Shown: positions 5,127 through 6,744 of the stretch, piece by piece
Layout of the letters: every line of letters starts with the position of its first letter
Numbering within the stretch: position 1 is the stretch's first letter
NCBI GenBank assembly: GCA_002438345.1
Contig: DJUJ01000194.1
Coordinates: 21,570 to 28,313, forward strand
Source: Paenibacillus sp. UBA6285
Lineage (GTDB): Bacteria; Bacillota; Bacilli; Paenibacillales; Paenibacillaceae
Length of the DNA stretch: 6,744 nt
Direction of reading: 5' to 3'
The notes under the pieces: model-generated
What the model was told of the DNA's origin: nothing
What the model saw: the letters and a program-made list of their open reading frames with translations, nothing else
Databases searched by the model: none
Program-made: the position numbers and the translations under genes

Positions 5127-6744
5127 TTAAACTATCGCATCTTCAAAAAGTGCAGTACGGGTACTGTTATCATTCAGGATTTTTTTCCAAGGATCCGTAA
5201 CCTGAGTGAGGGCAAAATCAATCCGTGCCGCCAGCTCTTTACGGTTCTCTTCGTTGTTCAAAATCACCATTTGAATCTGTTCAAGTCCCATACGCTCTAC
5301 CCACTCGGAGGTTCTCTCCAAATAATTTCCGGTCTCACGGTAGTATTGCATCACAGCGGAGCACACTTCGATTAACTCTTCATCGGTCTTCACTTTACAA
5401 AAGGCGTCTGCTATCCGCGGTTTGATACCGCCGTTACCACCGATAAATACTTCCCAGCCACCATCGTTGCCGACGATACCGATGTCTTTCGTGCAGGATT
5501 CCGCACAGTTACGAGGACAGCCGTTAACAGCCATTTTGAACTTAGCAGGAAAATCAAGACGCTCATATTTACGCTCCAAAAGTGCGCCCATTCCCATCGA
5601 ATCCTGTGTACCAAAGCGGCAGAACTGCGAACCCACACAAGTCTTAACCGTACGTAGAGATTTGGCATAACCATAACCTGACGGCATATCCAGCTCTTCC
5701 CACACTTTCGGCAGATCCTCTTTTTTCACACCGATCAGATCCAAGCGTTGCCCGCCAGTCACCTTCACAACTTTTACATCATACTTAAGGGAGACATCAG
5801 CAATTTTCTTCAAATCCTCCGGTGTCGTTACACCGCCGTACATGCGTGGAATTACGGTATAGGTTCCGTCTTTTTGAATATTGGCACCCATACGTTCATT
5901 TACAAACCGTGATTCCTTCTCGTCTTGATGGGTATCAGGATTCATCATCCCCAGATAATAGTTAATCGCCGGACGACACTTAGAGCAACCTTCCTCTTGT
6001 TTCCATTCGAGTACATTCATAACCTCTTTAGTAGTTTTAAGTCCTTTAGCTGTGATCTCAGCAACAATTTCATCACGGCTAAGCGTTGTGCAGCTGCAAA
6101 TCCCCTGCTCCGCACCTTGCTGGAAACTATCGCCCAAGACAAATTGCAGGATTTGTTCTACTACGGGTTTACAACCCCCACATGAGCGAGTAGCGCCAGT
6201 ACATGCTTTGATCTCATCTACAGTAGTGAAGCCGTTCACGGTGACAGCATCAATAATCGCTTTTTTGGTTACTCCATTACAGCCGCAGACGATTTCCTCG
6301 TCCGCCATAGCTTCTACGGATGTGCCCTTCTTGGCTCCACCACCGCAGCATCCGGTCCCCATAACCTCCGAATAAATCAAATCGGTCATAACCGCGCCTT
6401 GTTTTACTAATTTTTGCAGGTTAGCTGATTCCGTCACATCACCGAACAGAACCGCACCGACAATCACATTATTTTTAAGCAGAATTTTCTTATATGTTTT
6501 TTTCCACTCATCTTTACTCGAAATTACAGTATGTTCAGGGGAATCCATAAACTCACCCGCAGAAAATACGTCCACACCGGATATTTTTAATTTTGTGGAG
6601 ACAACAGAACCATCATAGGGCTTGGTATCACTACCGCACAAATGTTTAGCAAGCACCATGCCTTGCTCAAACAGTGGAGCCACTAGTCCGTAACACACTC
6701 CGCGATGCTCGGCACATTCACCGATGGAATATACATTCTGCATC
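5127..6744 (-). CDS. nirB: nitrite reductase [NAD(P)H] large subunit NirB, 5' end beyond the right edge
   Basis: The 538 codons seen are the C-terminal two thirds of a protein usually about 800 aa. It starts within the pyridine-nucleotide oxidoreductase domain (VYSIGECAEHRGVCYGLVAP), so the FAD-binding front lies outside the window and the ATG at the edge is internal. In fragment numbering, two BFD-type [2Fe-2S] domains follow, both with complete ligands: C153-x-C155 with C188-x2-C191, and C216-x-C218 with C253-x2-C256. Then comes the sulfite/nitrite-reductase ferredoxin-like half domain (about 293-360) and the siroheme/[4Fe-4S] site C369-x5-C375 with C409-x3-C413 in NGCPRNCAES. Electrons pass from NAD(P)H through FAD and Fe-S centres to siroheme, where nitrite becomes ammonium. 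It is the first seen gene of nirB-nirD-nirC; the promoter is not in view. The assimilatory NasD form is very similar. The link with nirC and fnr favours anaerobic nitrite ammonification, but assimilation is not excluded. Confidence 0.95.
   Translation of the reverse strand, partial: MQNVYSIGECAEHRGVCYGLVAPLFEQGMVLAKHLCGSDTKPYDGSVVSTKLKISGVDVFSAGEFMDSPEHTVISSKDEWKKTYKKILLKNNVIVGAVLFGDVTESANLQKLVKQGAVMTDLIYSEVMGTGCCGGGAKKGTSVEAMADEEIVCGCNGVTKKAIIDAVTVNGFTTVDEIKACTGATRSCGGCKPVVEQILQFVLGDSFQQGAEQGICSCTTLSRDEIVAEITAKGLKTTKEVMNVLEWKQEEGCSKCRPAINYYLGMMNPDTHQDEKESRFVNERMGANIQKDGTYTVIPRMYGGVTTPEDLKKIADVSLKYDVKVVKVTGGQRLDLIGVKKEDLPKVWEELDMPSGYGYAKSLRTVKTCVGSQFCRFGTQDSMGMGALLERKYERLDFPAKFKMAVNGCPRNCAESCTKDIGIVGNDGGWEVFIGGNGGIKPRIADAFCKVKTDEELIEVCSAVMQYYRETGNYLERTSEWVERMGLEQIQMVILNNEENRKELAARIDFALTQVTDPWKKILNDNSTRTALFEDAIV

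Noticed and set aside
5411..5674. 87-codon minus-strand open frame inside nirB
   Set aside because: It is an alternative frame of the siroheme-binding part of nirB, whose motifs are all in the long frame.
6300..6380. CC-rich GTGCCGGAxxCCGCAGCA-like patch in nirB as a possible regulatory element
   Set aside because: It encodes the glycine/cysteine-rich linker GTGCCGGGAKKG before the first [2Fe-2S] domain, so the composition is explained by the protein.

Overview
The window looks like a chromosomal segment of a low-to-mid GC Gram-positive, most probably Paenibacillus or a close relative. The reasons are strong GGAG/GGGG-type ribosome binding sites, T-tailed intrinsic terminators, a Bacillus-type Fnr with C-terminal iron-sulfur cysteines, a Bacillus-style nirB-nirD-nirC order, and a sugar phosphorylase/beta-phosphoglucomutase pair next to an ABC sugar-binding lipoprotein. 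The genus is inferred from gene content and sequence style, not from a marker gene.

Left part (1-2725), all genes on the minus strand: the remains of a carbohydrate-uptake and phosphorolysis locus. In transcription order it holds a 46-codon open frame that looks like the tail of a lost gene, a GH65 disaccharide phosphorylase reduced to its first ~24 and last ~100 codons by an apparent in-frame internal deletion, an intact beta-phosphoglucomutase (pgmB), a strong terminator, a ~430-bp non-coding stretch with short repeats, and a sugar-binding lipoprotein pseudogene. That pseudogene has no signal peptide, carries one in-frame stop and one frameshift, and runs off the left edge. An intact set would import a glucosyl disaccharide, phosphorolyse it to glucose plus beta-glucose-1-phosphate, and convert the latter to glucose-6-phosphate. 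Only the last enzyme is intact here.

Middle (2726-3748): an AT-rich divergent intergenic region with a TGTGA-N6-TCACA-like palindrome and a good -10 box, then fnr on the plus strand. Fnr is an anaerobic regulator predicted to carry a [4Fe-4S] cluster.

Right part (3749-6744): two T-tailed terminators facing each other, then the minus-strand operon nirB (5' end beyond the right edge) - nirD - nirC, for NAD(P)H-dependent reduction of nitrite to ammonium plus a formate/nitrite-family channel. The convergent placement of fnr and nirBDC suggests a respiratory or fermentative nitrite-ammonification locus under oxygen control.

I see no CRISPR array, tRNA, rRNA, transposase or phage gene, and no convincing new multi-gene system. 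The most unusual items are the GH65 internal-deletion minigene, the decay pattern of the sugar locus, the repeat-bearing spacer, the Fnr/Rex-like operator, and a NirD that lacks most Rieske ligands.
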